Assembly (NCBI GenBank): GCA_964440915.1
Contig: CAYTTV010000017.1
Span: 1 to 64,000, forward strand
DNA length: 64,000 nucleotides
Direction: 5' to 3'
From: CAMPJM01 sp964440915
Lineage (GTDB): Bacteria; Bacteroidota; Bacteroidia; Cytophagales; Cyclobacteriaceae
The translations under genes were made by a program, and so were the position numbers. The stretch's first letter is position 1. Every line of letters begins with the position of its first letter. This document shows positions 17,226 to 26,904 of the stretch, in pieces. The notes beneath the pieces are model-generated. The model did not search any database. It worked only from the letters and a program-made list of their open reading frames with translations, and was not told the origin of the DNA.

Positions 17226-20200
17226 TCAGAACAGCGCGCTCACCTGCATGCGGCCGATATGAATAACATCTTGCTCGGTAGATTTTCTCCCTTCATAGTT
17301 AATGCTGATTTGAAAACCTTCTGTAATTTTTTGCTGTAGATTGAAGGACCAAGTGAAGTTATTGCCAGGCCTTAGGGCATTCAATAGCGCATACCCAACT
17401 GCCGAGTTTTCTTCCCCTTCAAAATCAATATTGATGTACTTAACTTGCAAATTCAATGTCCTTTGAGAAACTTTTGTATAGCGCCCTTCTATCCCTAGGG
17501 AATGTATCATCGCTGTTTCATTGGTATTCTCAGCCATAACATTTCTTTTGTCTGTCCAATTATATTCTGCCGTCAACCGAAGGTTCAGCATAGGAAGCCA
17601 CTCGAATTCAGGGTGCACAGACTGGTACACTATCTCATAATTCCTGCCCGATAAGAAATCAGATGCATTGAATATCGTTCCGCTTTTCCCTCCAAGCCTT
17701 AGGTTATATTGCCTCTTTATATTTGCCCGTGCATTAAGGTGGAACTCCTGGTCCTTTCGGGTGTTGAATCCATTCGTGAGCAGCTCTTTTCTTTCGGCTA
17801 CTACAAGCCCTCCGTCCATCCCAAACTTTGGATTGGACCGATTATAAAACATTGTCGTTCTAAAGTTTTCATGAACAGACAATAAGTCATCCGCTGCAAC
17901 AGCATTTACAAATGGGACAAAACGGGCTGATGCACGGGTATCTGTATGCTTTTTATCGATATTCCATGTAGTTATATTAGAGAATTCAGACAAAAATCGC
18001 TTGAATCCGTAGGCGTTCCTCCATGCTCGTGGCATGCTGATATTTAGCCGATAATTGAAATTGGAAGAGTATGCCAAGATGTACTCTTGTGTGGGCACAA
18101 AAACTTTGATATAATTCCGCTCATCAGGATTAATAGCCTCATAAAATTCAAACAAATCCTGTATGCCATCCTCATTCTCATCTCTCCAAGTGTGCGTACC
18201 TTCTCCAGTCGGCACTTTTAAGAATACAAACTCTCGTCTAGGCTCTTGTGCATTGGCGATGGCATAAGTCATTTCTGACCGAACATGCCTATTCAGCATA
18301 TTGGCATACCAGTCCAGCCTTCCCATGATGGTTTCTTCACGTTTACCGACTTCTTGCACGCCACTATTCTCCAGGATTCGATAGGTAACGGAGAAATCAA
18401 CATCATGCCGTTCATCAAAATATGGGACAACCCGAAAACCTAATGTCTTTGACTCACTGGCTTTTTTCAAAATACCCATTACGGGTTGCTCATCCTCCCG
18501 CAAGGTATAATATAAGTTGAATTGAGTTTTCAGCGTATCGTTATTCTTAATGAAAAAAGTATGGGCATTATAATGTAGCGGCAAGGGAAGATTAGGAAGT
18601 AAACCAAGCAGGGAATCTGTATCCTTAACCCTGACCCTATTGCGTTCGAGACTGTGTCTATAGCCCGGCACAAATAGTCTTGACTCATAGGAAAGTGCTC
18701 CCTCAAAGCTCTTCCAGTCCGACTGAGTGGCTTCATGCGCTGCATCAAGAGAAAACAAGGCCGATTCCATCAAAAACCTCCCTATTTTTTGCCTTATCCT
18801 CACTGTTTGCTGATAGCCTTTCACATCTTCCCCTTTGTCCCGATGCACAAACGCGTATTGGATGAAGTTTTTCTGACTGTCATAAATGCCTGCTGAAAAA
18901 TCAACTATTCTATCATCGAAATGGCGCGCTGTATCGGGGGCCATATTCCAGTTTCTATCAAATTCAATTGTCCTGAACCTGTCTATAGGCTGAAAAGAGA
19001 ACTGATTGAACTCATAACCCAATGCTGCTTTCCATCGATAGTCATTTAAAAAAGGCAATTGCCTGCCTTCGCTCTTGATGCTTCCTTTATAGGCAATACC
19101 CTTTGTATCTTTTGTAGCATTGCGTGCAAACAGGTTGTTATCATGGTCGGAAATAGCCATTTCTGAGAACACTGTTTCATAATTCGAAAGCTGATAATCG
19201 CCTCCAAAAGTAAACATCTTTTTTTGGGCAGGTGTAGGAATGGCGATAATCGGCTCATAACGTCCTTGTGGGACACCATTTATAGGAGCCAACCATCGAT
19301 AAACTCTTCCGTTCACATTAGCGTCTTCCAATGCATAATGTCCATTGCCTTGCCCTACATCAGAAAAAGACACATCAAAAGCCGCACTATCTGGGCTGGT
19401 TGAAAACACATACACAGATGAATAGCCCAATGTGTCCACCTTCTTATATAAAACCATGTTGCGATTATAGGGAACACTATCCGCTCCGGAAATAATCCCT
19501 TGGTTGATATGCCCTCCTATCTCACTTAAATACCTTTTGTCATCTTCACTAAGATCAAAAGCTAGCGGCCTGTTAGGATTGTCTTTTTCATTGTAATAGT
19601 GGGCAAATAAGTTCAAAGCACCCATACTTTGTGTATGACTGGCACTCATAATAGACCTGCTGTAGTTTCTATCAGAATACTCATAATCTACTTTCAATCT
19701 CGAGTATCGTGTAATCAAAACGTTATTCGTAAAAGTGATCTCCCCTTGGTTATAGTCGATGACGTAATCATGGTCATAGCCTCGCTGCAGCAATTGTCCA
19801 TCAAGGTAAACCTTCTCTGAATTGGCAAGCACGATTACAAATGGCTCATTCTGTGATCCACGCAGTTTGTACGGGCCGAGAACACCTTCTTTCACTTCCA
19901 CCTGTTCAGAGGCATACTTCCCTTTGGCTATCGAAGCACCTACTTTTGTTTGGGATGTGCTATTCTCAAAAAGCTTATAGCGGGCTGAAGCCTGTCCGCC
20001 TTGCACTTGCTTATTATATCTCAAAAAAGCAGAAGGCTGATTATTGAGCACGATATCGCCAGCGGTAACCGAAAAATCGTCGTTATAAAACTCCACCAAA
20101 ATCCTGTCAAGATCCTGTACGTGCTGCGTGTTCCCTTCGGGCTGAAAAGGAATATTTTGATCTGTAATCACAGCCCTGATGTTGATATCATCTGTCAATT

Positions 20201-20690
20201 TCCCTTCTAACTGTAGATTTAGCGCAGAATTCACAAATACATCCTGAGTATTTCCTACTGAGACGCCTCTTGTGATGCTACCGCTCTTATCCAACCCTTG
20301 CGTCGGGAACAGTTCCTCCCGCCTGCCAATAAAACCATTATCCAGATTTCGTTTGTCTACAAATAGTGCATTGGAATCATATAGCGCAAGATCACGGTTT
20401 TGGACTTTAAGATGCAAGGGAAATGGCAGCTGAACATAGCATATTTCTACAGAGTCCAAATGGCTTATAGGGGTAGAAATCGCAATTTCTCCAGTACTCA
20501 AATCATAACTATGGGAAATACTGTCGGCGCTATTGAACACAATGCTGGAGGGCAAAACAGAAAGACTGTCCAAAAGAGTAGGTGGATCCTTTACCGACAG
20601 CCATTTACATATTGTTGGATTATCTTGAGCATTTACAGCCACAAGTGGCATCAAACATAGCAGCGATATGAGACTGATCCCCAATCGCAT
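17226..20690 (-). CDS. Large uncharacterised outer-membrane beta-strand protein
   Basis: 1154 residues with a signal peptide (MRLGISLISLLCLMPLVAVNA). The rest is dominated by amphipathic beta-strands, including an early conserved-looking block around GSITRGVSVGNTQDVFVNS (about 135-155) and DDFSVTAGDIVLNNQPSAF (about 205-225). It ends on an aromatic C-terminal strand (MQVSALF) typical of outer-membrane barrels. I recognise it as a Bacteroidota-specific type of protein without an assigned function. Its ATG lies 3 nt after the stop of the upstream histidine kinase, so the two are co-translated. Adhesion, transport or envelope-stress roles are all possible. Confidence 0.8.
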   Translation of the reverse strand: MRLGISLISLLCLMPLVAVNAQDNPTICKWLSVKDPPTLLDSLSVLPSSIVFNSADSISHSYDLSTGEIAISTPISHLDSVEICYVQLPFPLHLKVQNRDLALYDSNALFVDKRNLDNGFIGRREELFPTQGLDKSGSITRGVSVGNTQDVFVNSALNLQLEGKLTDDINIRAVITDQNIPFQPEGNTQHVQDLDRILVEFYNDDFSVTAGDIVLNNQPSAFLRYNKQVQGGQASARYKLFENSTSQTKVGASIAKGKYASEQVEVKEGVLGPYKLRGSQNEPFVIVLANSEKVYLDGQLLQRGYDHDYVIDYNQGEITFTNNVLITRYSRLKVDYEYSDRNYSRSIMSASHTQSMGALNLFAHYYNEKDNPNRPLAFDLSEDDKRYLSEIGGHINQGIISGADSVPYNRNMVLYKKVDTLGYSSVYVFSTSPDSAAFDVSFSDVGQGNGHYALEDANVNGRVYRWLAPINGVPQGRYEPIIAIPTPAQKKMFTFGGDYQLSNYETVFSEMAISDHDNNLFARNATKDTKGIAYKGSIKSEGRQLPFLNDYRWKAALGYEFNQFSFQPIDRFRTIEFDRNWNMAPDTARHFDDRIVDFSAGIYDSQKNFIQYAFVHRDKGEDVKGYQQTVRIRQKIGRFLMESALFSLDAAHEATQSDWKSFEGALSYESRLFVPGYRHSLERNRVRVKDTDSLLGLLPNLPLPLHYNAHTFFIKNNDTLKTQFNLYYTLREDEQPVMGILKKASESKTLGFRVVPYFDERHDVDFSVTYRILENSGVQEVGKREETIMGRLDWYANMLNRHVRSEMTYAIANAQEPRREFVFLKVPTGEGTHTWRDENEDGIQDLFEFYEAINPDERNYIKVFVPTQEYILAYSSNFNYRLNISMPRAWRNAYGFKRFLSEFSNITTWNIDKKHTDTRASARFVPFVNAVAADDLLSVHENFRTTMFYNRSNPKFGMDGGLVVAERKELLTNGFNTRKDQEFHLNARANIKRQYNLRLGGKSGTIFNASDFLSGRNYEIVYQSVHPEFEWLPMLNLRLTAEYNWTDKRNVMAENTNETAMIHSLGIEGRYTKVSQRTLNLQVKYINIDFEGEENSAVGYALLNALRPGNNFTWSFNLQQKITEGFQISINYEGRKSTEQDVIHIGRMQVSALF

Positions 20691-20693
20691 TCA

Positions 20694-23600
20694 TCAACTC
20701 ACTATAGGTAAAGAAATATAGAAAACAGTGCCTGCCCCTACTTCGGTTTCGAACCATATGGATCCGCCAGCATGTTCAATCCCTCTCTTGGCAATAGCCA
20801 AACCAATGCCAGAGCCGGCATATTTTGTACTGAAATTAGGCACAAAAACCTTCTCTCTAATCTCCTCCGCTATTCCTTCTCCATTGTCTTTGAATTGAAG
20901 AAACAACGTATCTCCTTTAACTTCTAACTTTATATCAACCCGGGCATTTCTTGAAGCAGGCACAGACTGAATCCCATTGATGATCAGATTGGAGAATATC
21001 CTGCCCATAAGTTGTTTATCGCCCTCCACATAGACTTCCTCCTTCACATGCTGTATATGGATATCAGCATTCTTTTCATTTTCGAACAAAAGAACTGTCC
21101 GTTTCAAAACACTTACGATTTCATAGGGCTCCTGCTTAGGTATGGGCATTTGGGCAAACGCCGAGAATGATGTAGCGATATCACTTAAAGTATCTATTTG
21201 CTGCAGCAGCGTATTGATCGAACGGTCTATTGTGTCCTTATCTGTTTCTTTCTCTTCATGTAAAATTCGATTCAGGTGCTGAAGTGTTAACTTCATGGGC
21301 GTAAGGGGATTCTTGATCTCATGGGCTACTTGTTTGGCCATTTCACGCCAAGCCGACTCTTTTTCACTTTTAGTCAAAGCATTCTTACTTTCTTCCAAAT
21401 TCTCTAGCATGCGGTTATACTCCCCCACCAATAGTCCAATCTCATCCTTTGTGTTCCATACCAAGGGCTCATTGTATACCGACAAAGAGGTCCTTTTGAT
21501 TTTTTGCGTGATATACTTGAGTGGAAACGTCAAAATATGTGAGGCAAAATAGGAAACGATAAGGATCGCAAGAAAAATGAAAGTGAATAAAATCATGATG
21601 TTGGCCACGATATCAATGATTTCCTCTTCTAATTCGTATTGAGAGTCAAAGAAAGGAATACTAAGAACGCCCATCAGCTCTCCGGTCTCAAATGACTTTA
21701 CCGCTACGTAAGCCGATTTATAAAGTAAACTCCCAACTTTCTCCTCCAATATCACCTGATCATTTTCTTGCTCTTTTATAATGCCCAAAGCCATAGGGTT
21801 TATATATTCAGAAAGAAGGTCATTTTCATATATAGTGGGCTGGCTTGTCGTTATAAGCCGCCCGGTAACGCTAAAAAGATTGATGTCAGATTCCGAATAC
21901 CGGGCTATCTGCGCCAGTTCATTAGAAAGTTGCTCCCTTCCGAACCTATTATGGGTATAATTGTCTAAAGAGTTGGCAATATTTGTACTAAGGCTTTCAG
22001 CCTTTTTATTGTATCGTTGGATGATATCCTTCTTATAAGAAGAGCTGATCAAACTCAAGGTAGTCACGCTCACAATCAATAACGGCAGAAAAAAGGCCAG
22101 ATTAAGGTAAAGCTGGATCTTACTCGCATAGTTCAAGTTAACCTTACCCCTTCCATTATAAATTGTCTTGACGAGGATAAATAAACTGGTCGTGAAAACC
22201 AATAGCAGGAACAAGAATGAAAAGTTTGCCAATACATTTCTCCATGGATATACTTCTGAGGATACTACAACCACCCTTTCACCTCCTCCTGTAATACCAA
22301 GATGGTGATGACCGTTCACGATTATGCCATCTACAAAAAGGTTAGGATCTTTCAACAAAGACTCGTTAAACCCTTTCTGATAATTGAACATCCCAGCATT
22401 GTTGATCAACGCGCCATTTTGAAATATACCATAGCTATAATCTCCTTCATCAGATTGTACAAAACGCTTGTCCACGATAAGCTCTGGGTACACGGCATTA
22501 GGAATAATTTTCTTCAGCTTGAGATCAAGCACAACATAACCAATCGTACTTCCATACCTGTTGATATCTACAAAAACGAGATAGCGTTTTAGAGGAGAGA
22601 GTGGGGATTCATTGATAAAATAAACTCCTGAATAATCGGTCTCATATTGTTCATGAGCGAAGGCATTGATAAAAACTGAAAAGTTGGGTACTTGATAGTT
22701 ATAAGGCCTTCCTTGCGCATTAAACAAGTAAACCTGAATATCATATCGATCGAGGTAGTTATTGAGGTAGACTCTCCTGATTTTTTGCTCAATAATTTCC
22801 TTAGAATAAAAAGGGCTATACAACCTGTTTTTTATAAAAATATCCGTTTTGATTTTTTCAGCAGCTTCTGCCAGCAGATATTCTCCCCTAATATCATTAT
22901 CAATCAAAAGCTGATTGGCGAATTGATTCTTGGCGTTCACACTCTTCTGTTGTCCAAAAATATAGCCAGCAGAAGCTCCAACCACTGCACTGGTTAATGC
23001 ACTGGCAAAGAAATACAAAAATGTGTTGTATTTAACCGCATCAAGACTTGAAGGCAGCTTAAAGAAATACAAAAGGCATAAATAAACAAAATTCGCCACC
23101 AACACCACGACAAAAGACAAGCCAGACAAATGTGCCACGGTCATAAATAAGAGTGTCCCTAAGCCAAAGGCGGTCATGAGATTATAAAAGCTTCCCTTCA
23201 CCAACTGCATTACCAGCTTAAAGATCGCATGCGCTACAAGAAAATACACCAAAGCATTGATAAAGAAAATGCAATAGCTGATAATTTTGAAAGAAGAAAA
23301 TGTGATGTCCGTTGTGATATCTAGAGACCACTGAGAGTGAAAATATAAAGTCCTTATGATATAAAATTGGAAATATAAGGCCGCATAACTCAGTGTAATT
23401 AAAAGCACTGCCGCTACCACTCGGCTTAACACTTTCATTTCACGCATTCTCCGTAAAACGTTCATCCTCACGATGAGCTTTGTCCCCAAGTATGCAATTG
23501 CCAACAACACAAGATTATTTAGCAGCAAATCGCCTAACGATGGGTTAAATATAGAGGAAGCAAAATGCCGGGAATTGAAAAGTGGTGATTGGGTAAGGTC

Positions 23601-24389
23601 AAATGGAAAATTGAAGGTAAGCATCAGGCCACGAATCGCCACCAAGCAAAAACTGAACAAAACAAGTGCCGTGAAAGGCTTTCCTTTCTTCTCCAGTTCA
23701 CGGGTCCACATGCTTATATGTACAAGCATCAGCACGAGCGACAGGGAAACCAATCCCACTATCAAAAACTTAATGCCTAGCGGGCTATACTGAAACCCTT
23801 TGAGAAATCGGACAGAAAAAAGGTATTCACCCTTATCAGTATGAATATCTGCAGCCCCCTTTGCAGGAAAGGACCTAATGCTAAGGCTGCTGCTGGAAAA
23901 TATATCGACATTAAGGCCTGATTCAATATAACTATTATCAATCTTGCTTTGATGTACAATCGGGAGAAAGGAATAAAGCTCCAAAACAGCCTGATTTTTC
24001 TCCACAACAATCCTGTGACTGATATATTGACCTGTTCGAAGTGTGATGAACCGATAATCATAGTTCCCTGCTATACTTTGATATTCAGGAACAAATTTGA
24101 AATCTGACCAGTAAACAAGATTACCTCTGTTGTAGATATAAAAAGGGTATTCAGTCTGAATATCTAAGGCCGTAAAAGAAAAGTCTTGAACGGTTTGGAT
24201 ATGGCGAGCGACTTTAGCAAGGTCTTGGTCAAGAACTTCCAGTTGTTGGTTAAGTTTCTTTTCAGTGTTGGCAATAAACTGTTGCTGGCTCTTTCTTTCA
24301 TTTATGAAAAAAGAACCTAACAACGCCGATACTATTAAAAAGGCTAAAGAAAGAAATAAAAACTTATACCTAACAATTCTGAATTTCAA
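20694..24389 (-). CDS. Multi-domain membrane sensor histidine kinase
   Basis: 1231 residues, very long for the family. Order: an N-terminal signal anchor (about 10-28), a periplasmic segment, a run of about seven membrane helices (about 200-480), a second extracytoplasmic sensor region (about 500-740) ending in a helix near 755, another helix pair around a further periplasmic loop (about 790-950), then HAMP, HisKA and HATPase. Phosphoacceptor His1023 lies in AHEIKNPLTPMK, the NtrY/AtoS style. N-box (IFSNLIINGIQSV), G1 (FKDNGEGI) and G2 (GSGIGLAI) are intact. It has no adjacent response regulator. It is coupled to the downstream outer-membrane protein gene by a 3-nt gap, suggesting joint sensing of envelope state (inference). 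Confidence 0.9.
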   Translation of the reverse strand: MKFRIVRYKFLFLSLAFLIVSALLGSFFINERKSQQQFIANTEKKLNQQLEVLDQDLAKVARHIQTVQDFSFTALDIQTEYPFYIYNRGNLVYWSDFKFVPEYQSIAGNYDYRFITLRTGQYISHRIVVEKNQAVLELYSFLPIVHQSKIDNSYIESGLNVDIFSSSSLSIRSFPAKGAADIHTDKGEYLFSVRFLKGFQYSPLGIKFLIVGLVSLSLVLMLVHISMWTRELEKKGKPFTALVLFSFCLVAIRGLMLTFNFPFDLTQSPLFNSRHFASSIFNPSLGDLLLNNLVLLAIAYLGTKLIVRMNVLRRMREMKVLSRVVAAVLLITLSYAALYFQFYIIRTLYFHSQWSLDITTDITFSSFKIISYCIFFINALVYFLVAHAIFKLVMQLVKGSFYNLMTAFGLGTLLFMTVAHLSGLSFVVVLVANFVYLCLLYFFKLPSSLDAVKYNTFLYFFASALTSAVVGASAGYIFGQQKSVNAKNQFANQLLIDNDIRGEYLLAEAAEKIKTDIFIKNRLYSPFYSKEIIEQKIRRVYLNNYLDRYDIQVYLFNAQGRPYNYQVPNFSVFINAFAHEQYETDYSGVYFINESPLSPLKRYLVFVDINRYGSTIGYVVLDLKLKKIIPNAVYPELIVDKRFVQSDEGDYSYGIFQNGALINNAGMFNYQKGFNESLLKDPNLFVDGIIVNGHHHLGITGGGERVVVVSSEVYPWRNVLANFSFLFLLLVFTTSLFILVKTIYNGRGKVNLNYASKIQLYLNLAFFLPLLIVSVTTLSLISSSYKKDIIQRYNKKAESLSTNIANSLDNYTHNRFGREQLSNELAQIARYSESDINLFSVTGRLITTSQPTIYENDLLSEYINPMALGIIKEQENDQVILEEKVGSLLYKSAYVAVKSFETGELMGVLSIPFFDSQYELEEEIIDIVANIMILFTFIFLAILIVSYFASHILTFPLKYITQKIKRTSLSVYNEPLVWNTKDEIGLLVGEYNRMLENLEESKNALTKSEKESAWREMAKQVAHEIKNPLTPMKLTLQHLNRILHEEKETDKDTIDRSINTLLQQIDTLSDIATSFSAFAQMPIPKQEPYEIVSVLKRTVLLFENEKNADIHIQHVKEEVYVEGDKQLMGRIFSNLIINGIQSVPASRNARVDIKLEVKGDTLFLQFKDNGEGIAEEIREKVFVPNFSTKYAGSGIGLAIAKRGIEHAGGSIWFETEVGAGTVFYISLPIVS

Positions 24390-24449
24390 GGTTTATCCTC
24401 TGCTTATATCATAAGCAACTTACCATTTTTAATTATAAAATTCGCTGTA

Positions 24450-24830
24450 TTATGATACTTTATCTTTGTAAGGAACCCTGCCCACCGCATATAAATATAG
24501 CACCCTCGAATATCTGAATATAAAAGGAAGCAGTAGGGTAATGGTTATAGGAAAGGTTACATAATAAACCCAGTTGGGAGGGTTATCAAGCAAAATGTAC
24601 AACAATCCCCCTACGTTAATCATGAGCGCTACAACAATAGCATAGCTCACATACATGGCCCCGATGAAAAAGCCAGGCTCTACCTCAAATCTAAAATTGC
24701 ATTCAGGGCAGTGGCTGTTCATTTTATCGAATTTTGTCAAACTAAATGGAGAGTAAGGAAACAGATTTCCCTGTCTACATCTCGGGCATTTAGCTTCAAT
24801 AATGGCGCTGAATTCTGATTTTCCGTGCAT
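24450..24830 (-). CDS. DUF983 membrane protein
   Basis: 126 residues. An N-terminal zinc-ribbon-like pair of CxxC motifs (CPRC at about 14-17, CPEC at about 39-42) is followed by two membrane helices. This is the DUF983 pattern, often encoded beside cytochrome oxidase genes and suspected in oxidase assembly. Its start overlaps the end of the preceding 90-aa gene by 35 nt, so it belongs to the respiratory operon. Biochemical function is unknown. Confidence 0.85.
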   Translation of the reverse strand: MHGKSEFSAIIEAKCPRCRQGNLFPYSPFSLTKFDKMNSHCPECNFRFEVEPGFFIGAMYVSYAIVVALMINVGGLLYILLDNPPNWVYYVTFPITITLLLPFIFRYSRVLYLYAVGRVPYKDKVS

Positions 24831-25068
24831 TCGCTTTACTTTGTTTATACCACATTATGGCTACCACACTTACCAATAAATAAGGAGCAAGGAATAGGTA
24901 AAGAATGCCCAAATTTAAGTTTGAGGCAAAACCTGCTGCTCCATCACTCACATTGTTTTCTACAGTTGCTCTGCACATGGCACACTGAGCTGTAGCACCT
25001 TCGGGGAATAATAAAAGGAGTGCTACAAAGGCCAATACGAAATAATATTTATAATGATTTGTCTTCAT
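24796..25068 (-). CDS. Small CxxC membrane protein of the cox locus
   Basis: 90 residues from the Met at 25068 (an alternative Met lies 3 codons upstream). A signal peptide is followed by an exported CAMC pair (QCAMCRATVENN) and one C-terminal membrane helix (LGILYLFLAPYLLVSVVAIM). The periplasmic CxxC next to a copper oxidase locus suggests a thiol or copper-handling role (inference). It overlaps DUF983 by 35 nt. I know of no experimental function. Confidence 0.75.
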   Translation of the reverse strand: MKTNHYKYYFVLAFVALLLLFPEGATAQCAMCRATVENNVSDGAAGFASNLNLGILYLFLAPYLLVSVVAIMWYKQSKANARKIRIQRHY

Positions 25069-25209
25069 GTTATGCATATTAAGCTGCTAAAGCTATCGCT
25101 ATAAAGCAATGTACTACAAATTTATCCACTTTATCTCAGAAGGCAAGGTAGATTAAAGTCTTTTTGGAATATATTGCTCGCCATATATATTCCGTTCGAA
25201 AGCTTATTG

Positions 25210-25785
25210 TTAATAGTAAGGACTAATCATCCAATAAACCACCACCCCACTAATAGATACATACAACCATATGGGCAGGGTAAACCGGACAATTTTCCTA
25301 TGTTTTGCAAACCTGTTTGTTAAAGCGTAATAGAAGGTTAAAAGCACAAATGGCACGACTACAATAGCCAGTAAAATATGTGACAGTAGTATGATTAAAT
25401 AAACTGTACGCATGCTCCCAAGAGCAATTTCTTCAGATGTGTCTAACTGCCCATCTCCATTTATATCGCCATACACAGTGGAAGGTGCTGAAGCATGGTA
25501 AATCAGATAGGACACCAAAAATAAAGTACCTAGAGTAAAGGCTATCGACATGCAGGTTTTATGATATTGAACATGGCCATTCTTTATAAAAAAGAATCCC
25601 GAAATCAATATTACTACTGTCGTACTATTAAGAATACTGTTCAAATGGGGCAGAATATATACCCAAGAAGTTTCTTCCACACCTCTAGAAGGAAGAAACA
25701 TCAAAAGCGCCACAACCACAGGAATAAGAATGGACAATACCCATATAATTATCATATTCCTACTTTCATTCTCCTTCGTCACCAT
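25210..25785 (-). CDS. DUF420 membrane protein with EF-hand insert
   Basis: 191 residues with about five membrane helices, matching DUF420 proteins found in cytochrome oxidase clusters and thought to help assembly. The loop between helices three and four contains residues 107-118 DINGDGQLDTSE, a textbook EF-hand calcium loop (D1, N3, D5, G6, L8, E12). Helix counting places this loop on the same side as a conserved His (YHASAP) just before it. It is in the act-cox operon, 19 nt after the SCO1 gene. Confidence 0.85.
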   Translation of the reverse strand: MVTKENESRNMIIIWVLSILIPVVVALLMFLPSRGVEETSWVYILPHLNSILNSTTVVILISGFFFIKNGHVQYHKTCMSIAFTLGTLFLVSYLIYHASAPSTVYGDINGDGQLDTSEEIALGSMRTVYLIILLSHILLAIVVVPFVLLTFYYALTNRFAKHRKIVRFTLPIWLYVSISGVVVYWMISPYY

Positions 25786-25804
25786 GCCGTATATTATAAT
25801 TATA

Positions 25805-26470
25805 TTATTTACTATTGGTCAACAGGATCCCTATCTCTGCTACCAGCCTATCAACATCTTCTCTGTCCGTTCCATCGTAATACCCTCTTATTCTTTTATT
25901 TTGATCGACAAGCACCAACTTTTCACTGTGTATGAAATCTCCTTGTCCACCATCTCCATCCTGAACAGGCAAAATAAAACCACAACGTGCCAAATCATAT
26001 ATTGCTTTTTTATCGCCCGTAACAAATTGCCATTTATCTACCTTTGCATTATAGTTTTCAGCATAGTCCTTCAGAACTTCTGGCGTATCGTAGGTGGGGT
26101 CTACTGAAAAAGACATTATTTTCAACCGATCTTCATTTTGAAAAGCGCTGGCTACCCTGCTTAGCTCTGAAGTCATGACGGGGCATATGTCGGGACAAGA
26201 AGTGAAAAAGAAGTCCACTACGGTAATGTTGCCCTCTAGTGCCATATCTGTTATGGCTTTGTTGTTCTGATTGACAAGTGAAAAACTTGGAATATAATGC
26301 TGCCCTTCTGAAAACTCGCAATCGGCCATAGAAGAATGAACACCCTCTTCATAGTACACAGGGATGTTGAACTGGTTCGCACCAAATCCCTGAAGGAATA
26401 AATAAATTAAAACCGGTATAGCTAGAATTAACAGCAGTATACCGGTCTTCCATGTAAATTTCATAAGCAT
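25805..26470 (-). CDS. SCO1/SenC copper chaperone
   Basis: 221 residues. One N-terminal membrane anchor (about 9-29) precedes a thioredoxin-like periplasmic domain. Copper ligands are present: Cys92 and Cys96 in SCPDICP, and His181 in FIHSEK. It is expected to deliver copper to the CuA site of oxidase subunit II. The start is either 26470 or the Met two codons later; both give the same anchor. The position after the subunit IV gene fits assembly of the oxidase encoded upstream. Confidence 0.92.
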   Translation of the reverse strand: MLMKFTWKTGILLLILAIPVLIYLFLQGFGANQFNIPVYYEEGVHSSMADCEFSEGQHYIPSFSLVNQNNKAITDMALEGNITVVDFFFTSCPDICPVMTSELSRVASAFQNEDRLKIMSFSVDPTYDTPEVLKDYAENYNAKVDKWQFVTGDKKAIYDLARCGFILPVQDGDGGQGDFIHSEKLVLVDQNKRIRGYYDGTDREDVDRLVAEIGILLTNSK

Positions 26471-26488
26471 ATCTTAAATTGGACATGC

Positions 26489-26541
26489 AATGTATGCGTT
26501 GGGGCAGCTTCTCAAAAGCTACTATACAAACGCACTACATT
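26489..26541 (-). other. Nested hairpin in coxD-SCO1 gap
   Basis: Three nested stems: AATGT/ACATT (26489-26493 with 26537-26541), GCGTT/AACGC (26496-26500 with 26529-26533) and AGCTT/AAGCT (26506-26510 with 26516-26520). It overlaps the stop codon of the subunit IV gene and fills the gap before SCO1. No T-tract follows in either direction, so an mRNA processing or stability element fits better than a terminator. Confidence 0.45.
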
Positions 26542-26864
26542 CTCACATCAAAAATGGCATTGCCTTCCATTAGCAAGGCAATTATAAGCCATACTATAAA
26601 GAGCATGGGTAGGATAATGGACCATATCAATACTTTTACTTCGTGTTTTAAGTGCATGAATTCTGCCACGATGTAAAATGCTTTAACAATAGTTAACCCT
26701 ACAAATATGGAAGTTCTTAGTGTTCCAGGTGCCATAGTGAACGCGAACAAGAATTCAATACCTGTTGCAATTGCCAAATACATGGCAACTGTCCAGATTT
26801 TTTTGATCTTATCCTTATCGGCAGGTATTACCTTTATATGGCTTGTTTCTTCTGATGTCATCAC
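26535..26864 (-). CDS. Cytochrome c oxidase subunit IV family protein
   Basis: 109 residues with three membrane helices (about 26-45, 52-70 and 79-102). The pattern of a short polar N-terminus, a TGIEFLFAF helix and a FMHLKHE loop corresponds to the prokaryotic COX4 subunit. It is an accessory, non-catalytic subunit that stabilises the oxidase. It lies 40 nt after the subunit III gene in the operon. Confidence 0.88.
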   Translation of the reverse strand: MMTSEETSHIKVIPADKDKIKKIWTVAMYLAIATGIEFLFAFTMAPGTLRTSIFVGLTIVKAFYIVAEFMHLKHEVKVLIWSIILPMLFIVWLIIALLMEGNAIFDVRM

Positions 26865-26904
26865 AAAAGTATATTTTATATTAGCTAATAATTTAAGACG
26901 AAAC

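Noticed and set aside
17047..17262. 71-codon plus-strand frame after mlaF
   Set aside because: Covers the GC-rich element and the end of the convergent gene; composition is not protein-like.
24401..24417. Small hairpin TGCTTA/TAAGCA between DUF983 and the sensor kinase
   Set aside because: Six base pairs and no T-tract; too weak to call a terminator.
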